Of a stretch of 64,000 bases of DNA, positions 61,801 to 64,000 are shown one piece after another. The DNA is from Alentia gelatinosa (Eukaryota; Annelida; Polychaeta; Phyllodocida; Polynoidae): positions 30,694,988-30,758,987 of the forward strand of contig OX465584.1 of assembly GCA_950022655.1 (NCBI GenBank). The letters are read 5' to 3'. The notes beneath the pieces were generated by a model. It saw only the letters and a program-made list of their open reading frames with translations. It was not told where the DNA came from and ran no database searches. The position numbers and the translations under genes are program-made. Every line of letters begins with the position of its first letter. The first letter of the stretch is position 1.

Positions 61801-62500
61801 TTCAAACCGAGTAGTTTGAAAATGAAAATTTATAAATCATTTTCATAATTAAAATCATTGTTCCAGTCATATTTGTATTGCCTATCCATTTCTTTTGTGA
61901 ACATACGCATACAAATCCAGCGATATTCTTCTCTTGATCATTTCATAGAGGGCGCATCGTAACTGACAAACAATATCCTTCATGGAGACATGTATGCGCC
62001 CATATACCCTTGGGTTTCCTAGCGAGTAGTATAGATTCAATTATTCCTAACGTGTATTCATCATAGGTATGGGAATTTGGTGATTAACTTCTATATTGGT
62101 CAATAAGCACCGACATGGGCCGACTATCCAGGTTTAAAGAGGTGATTAATCTGAACCACTCAGTGAAGTATTAATTACTTCCTGTGTTTGATGAAACCAA
62201 AAGATTATCATTTTGACGTCTTGTCCTTGGTTCGTTTTATTACGGTTTTGGTCGTTAAATTATTATCTAAACAATGTGCCACTTTTCACACGGCTGGTAA
62301 GAGAGTGGTTTTACATGTTAAGGCAAATTACATACTTCCATGACATGTAATTGGTTGTGATGACCATGCCTGATCATGACGGCAGATCTGAAAAGAGGAA
62401 GCCATCGCACCGAAAATAATCCAGAAGCCAGTGTCTAAAAAACGTTGATGTCAACCACGGCTACGGTCATGAGATCGGTAATATGCTAACACACACAGCC
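58850..62500. other. No gene seen
   Basis: AT-rich sequence without repeats that I can recognise. Open frames up to 99 codons (59052-59351) have no recognisable content. Confidence 0.5.
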
Positions 62501-62514
62501 TTTTTACATTGTAG

Positions 62515-62596
62515 GGGTAATATGATGGGCCTATGGGATGTCAGCGAAAAGCAGCTGAGAGTCTGGCCGGCATCTGAGAGTCAGCCCAAGTGTGAA
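62515..62596 (+). CDS. Candidate internal exon, family unknown
   Basis: An 82-base block lies between a strong acceptor (cctttttacattgtag) and a consensus donor (TGTGAA|gtaagtta). One frame is open: it takes the first base as a codon end and reads GNMMGLWDVSEKQLRVW, then PASESQPKCE, for 27 codons. Length is typical of an internal exon. No matching neighbour exon was found, and its phases (2 in, 0 out) do not fit directly to the candidate exon at 45.7 kb. Confidence 0.38.
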
Positions 62597-62780
62597 GTAA
62601 GTTATTTTTAAACGTCAGCCCACTCGAAGGACACCTTTTCTTTTGCTCGCCCTGCGCTCGACACCCGCTGGGGGTGGTCAGAGAACGGGGGAGGAGTGAT
62701 TAGCGGTGTATGTCGTCAATGGTAGGTGACGGGCGGTACTGTGCACGTGCTAACAAAGATAGACGGTTTTTCAGGTGGTC

Positions 62781-62803
62781 ATGCGCAGGCGCAGATGACG
62801 TCA
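62781..62803. promoter_or_regulatory. Promoter-like motif pair
   Basis: atgcgcaggcgca (NRF1-like) and a CRE tgacgtca (62796-62803) lie within 23 bases, 185 bp after the candidate exon at 62596. Confidence 0.3.
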
Positions 62804-64000
62804 CAATAGTCGTTGGCCAACGCGATGCACAGCGTAACAAACGTGCTGTAGCCTTGCGTTCTGTACCGATAAACAACCTTTCCATTCTATTGGTTAAATT
62901 CACAATTTAAGAAATTGTCATTTAAAATAGGTGTTTATTGACAAAACGTATTCATCGCTTTATAGTGACATCATCTTTCACTATTGCAGTTTCTCAGTAG
63001 GAACTCCAAACTCATGGAACTATTTAATTTCTGATTACGTGGTTGACCTGTCCCCCAACGGTGATGAATCATCAACAGAAAAACGTCTCTCAGCCTCATC
63101 TATATCTTTTTCCAGACCACACCACCTACAAAAGGGACATTCGTCCTTATGATACCTCGTGTCTCACCCTCTGAACCAATTGTCGCAACGTATCAGGATA
63201 ACAGGTGCATGCAAGAGGTAAAATTAAGACGAATGAAACAACAACAACAAAAACGACGCATACTCATTGCTGACCATGAAATTGGGTGAGACGAACCTCA
63301 GCAGAGAAGTGTGTGAATGCACTGCTGGGACCTGTCTTTTGATCTCCTGCTGTACATATTTACCTATTTTTCTTCTGATATTAGTTTATTTCTTTGTAAA
63401 AGGTCTTTTATTGACAGAAACATGGTTCGCATTCAAAGTATATGATTTCCCACTGTTCCTGTTAAGGGGGCCATGAACCTGACAGAGTACATAAAATTTC
63501 ACATTACGCGATACGGTTTATATGCCTGTTTTCGCTTTTGGACCATATATTAGATTTGTTAGAACATACGACTGTCGGTATGTACATGTAATAGTACATG
63601 ATACGGTATATCAATTGGAATAAAAGACAAGCAACAGGTAGACATATTTGTCCAACAAATAGTTTCCAAACTCAGTTTATGCAACCCCAAAAGGATTTAT
63701 GGACCTAAGTTGCTTATCATATTCAATTAAGTGTTAGGGGCTAGTCGATCGCCAAACCATCTGCTCTACAACAGCACATATACATCCTTCTATGAAGCTA
63801 TTAGTTCACCTTCTTAGTAATCTACATTGCATAATTTACAGGTTTACAGCAAACCAAACAGATACGTTCCAAATCCGTAGCTAATACGTACTCCCCGCCA
63901 ATTTAAATACGTAGAAGAAACGCCGAAATTTACGCCAGTGTGACTGGGGCATAAGGCTGAGACACTGGTCCTCTACTCCTTTCCCAATGTCACAGTTTTA

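Overview
This is nuclear DNA from an invertebrate animal, almost certainly a lophotrochozoan (mollusc, brachiopod, annelid or a relative); I cannot name the species. The sequence is AT-rich, with long introns, GT-AG splice sites, TA and TG microsatellites, miniature DNA transposons, and an RFamide neuropeptide precursor of the type known from molluscs and annelids. There are no operons, no bacterial genes and no CRISPR arrays. Most short open frames are noise or shadows.

The best-supported gene lies on the minus strand. It is a two-exon RFamide preprohormone with exon 1 (signal peptide) at 38363-38531 and a 1.84-kb repeat exon at 26364-28204. A phase-1 intron of about 10 kb separates the exons, and the reading frame closes exactly across it. 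The 664-residue product carries 28 YMRF-G, three YLRF-G and one YIRF-G peptide cores plus one decayed LKFG copy, with acidic spacers and Lys/Arg cleavage sites. It contains no FMRF-G. Thirteen consecutive 51-bp units are nearly identical.

The second supported gene, also minus strand, is a two-exon gene for an unrecognised 131-residue protein (16049-16244 joined to 15097-15296). It may have a 5' noncoding exon near 21.6 kb. Its short intron is almost entirely an array of about 15 degenerate copies of its own exon-end/splice-donor junction.

Weaker single-exon candidates are at 4593-4699 (-), 22372-22470 (strand ambiguous), 31613-31856 (-), 45730-45961 (+) and 62515-62596 (+). Promoter-like GC-richer islands with CRE, NRF1, ETS, CCAAT or YY1-like motifs occur near 28.6, 32.6, 40.2, 43.9, 55.9 and 62.8 kb. 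The island at 55.9 kb ends in a good minus-strand splice donor and could be the upstream noncoding exon of the neuropeptide gene.

The rest is repeats and featureless DNA. Repeats include a 280-bp hairpin MITE family (about 6.7, 11.2 and 23.7 kb), a SINE-like dispersed repeat (8.4, 13.3 and 24.1 kb), two abutting TIR elements (34.8-35.4 kb), a pogo-like element (46.2-47.0 kb), several foldback elements, minisatellites, and a relic of a DIRS-like reverse transcriptase (10.9-11.1 kb).
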